This document shows, in pieces, positions 46,909 through 47,574 of a stretch of DNA of 47,574 nucleotides (its first letter is position 1; every line of letters starts with the position of its first letter). Both the position numbers and the translations under genes were made by a program. Location: assembly GCF_013314975.1 (NCBI RefSeq), contig NZ_JABTYH010000034.1:1-47574 (forward strand), read 5' to 3'. This DNA is from Pseudarthrobacter oxydans. GTDB taxonomy: Bacteria; Actinomycetota; Actinomycetes; Actinomycetales; Micrococcaceae. Below the pieces are notes generated by a model, which had not been told where the DNA came from, ran no database searches, and saw only the letters and a list, made by a program, of their open reading frames with translations.

Positions 46909-47496
46909 CTACTCTGCAGGATGAGGGCTCCCCGCCTGCTTGGGTTGGCGCAGGTACTGGTAGACAGTCTCCCTGCTGATCCCGTAATCATGAGCAAGAA
47001 CGGCTTTCGGAGCCCCGTCACTGGCGCGCTGAACCAGTTCGGCGGCTCGTTCCGGTGTGAGGGTCTTTTTCCGACCTTTGTAGGCGCCGCGCTGTTTAGC
47101 CAAAGCGATGCCTTCCCGTTGGCGTTCCCTGATGAGGGAGCGTTCGAATTCGGCGAAGGCGCCCATGACGGAGAGCATGAGGTTGGCCATGGGGGAGTCC
47201 TCGCCGGTGAAGACCAGGCTTTCTTTCACGAACTCCACGCGCACCCCTTTGCGGGTGAGGCCCTGGACGAGAGCACGCAGGTCATCGAGGTTTCGGGCGA
47301 GCCTGTCCATGCTGTGGACCACAACGGTGTCACCGTCGCGGGCGAACCGCAGCAGTCCCGTGAGTTGCGGCCTACCAGTGTCCCTGCCCGAGGCTTTATC
47401 CGTGAAGACCCGGTCCAGAACCTGACCTTCGAGTTGGCGCTTCTCGTTCTGGTCGAGAGTGCTCACACGCACGTACCCGATTCGTTGTCCGGTCAC
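46909..47496 (-). CDS. Serine resolvase (Tn3/pin type)
   Basis: A 195-residue small serine recombinase, complete. It has 'QRIGYVRVSTLDQNEKRQL' (catalytic Ser in RVSTLDQ), 'VVHSMDRLARNLDDLRALVQ' with the DRLxR motif, 'MGAFAEFERSLIRERQREGI' and the helix-turn-helix 'KAVLAHDYGISRETVYQYL'. It differs clearly from the resolvase at 16785. A hairpin CTCCG/CGGAG at 46816-46844 and an 8-bp dyad at 47502-47525 flank it. It may belong to a transposon remnant or to another plasmid resolution system. GTG or ATG upstream alternatives were not needed. Confidence 0.95.
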   Translation of the reverse strand: MTGQRIGYVRVSTLDQNEKRQLEGQVLDRVFTDKASGRDTGRPQLTGLLRFARDGDTVVVHSMDRLARNLDDLRALVQGLTRKGVRVEFVKESLVFTGEDSPMANLMLSVMGAFAEFERSLIRERQREGIALAKQRGAYKGRKKTLTPERAAELVQRASDGAPKAVLAHDYGISRETVYQYLRQPKQAGSPHPAE

Positions 47497-47501
47497 TGCT
47501 T

Positions 47502-47525
47502 CCTCACAGCCCTTTGCCTGTGAGG
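47502..47525. repeat. 8-bp dyad upstream of the second resolvase
   Basis: CCTCACAG (47502-47509) and CTGTGAGG (47518-47525) with an 8-nt spacer, immediately upstream of the resolvase start. It is a candidate half-site pair of its recombination site. Confidence 0.45.
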
Positions 47526-47574
47526 TTGAGTCCTAGACCCGTCCTGCAAGGAAGTCAAGACCAAGAGCCTCGGC

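Overview
The window looks like part of a large conjugative plasmid from a high-GC actinobacterium, most likely Arthrobacter or a close relative (Paenarthrobacter/Pseudarthrobacter). That genus guess rests on codon use, on the protein families (DUF4192, DUF4913, SCO6880, DUF6668 and DUF6504 types) and on the rep/par/T4SS layout. No rRNA, tRNA, complete insertion sequence or CRISPR array was seen.

Layout. (1) 1-5.2 kb: small plasmid genes, mostly on the minus strand, separated by about 400-500 bp repeated leader-like sequences and many hairpins, ending in a candidate structured RNA. (2) 5.2-13.3 kb: an accessory and probable defence region. It holds a two-gene operon with a LexA-like box, a Vsr/C5-methyltransferase/GIY-YIG nuclease set, an unknown overlapping gene pair, an iteron-preceded winged-helix protein, a CoiA-like nuclease and an OGG-fold glycosylase-like protein. 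(3) 13.5-18.1 kb: an AIPR-family protein with a nuclease-like N-terminus, a membrane coiled-coil protein, and a serine resolvase beside a dyad-rich site. (4) 18.3-23.1 kb: the maintenance core on the minus strand. It comprises a small ParB-like protein, ParA, a 244-bp tandem array (probable centromere), an AEP-primase-type Rep with a probable antisense RNA over its start, a ribbon-helix-helix protein and a winged-helix regulator with two palindromic operators. (5) 23.4-34.9 kb: one tightly packed plus-strand type IV secretion operon, from a CHAP hydrolase to the VirB4 and VirD4 ATPases. No relaxase is present in the window. (6) 35-38.6 kb: a toxin-antitoxin pair, a pRiA4b ORF-3/UPF0158 fusion, a GNAT-like protein, then a non-coding origin-like segment with DnaA boxes and two overlapping hairpins. 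(7) 38.6-45.1 kb: an Sm-barrel-like small protein and an opine or amino-acid uptake and oxidation cluster (ABC transporter, FAD oxidase, opine dehydrogenase-like protein, GntR regulator). (8) 45.7-47.5 kb: an Abi/HEPN protein and a second serine resolvase.

Together the genes describe a self-maintaining, transferable plasmid with layered control of replication and transfer, several candidate anti-phage functions and one metabolic cargo operon. Many genes lack a Shine-Dalgarno sequence and instead have TANNNT placed 5-7 nt before the start, which suggests leaderless transcription. Function calls come from reading motifs by eye; no database search was run.
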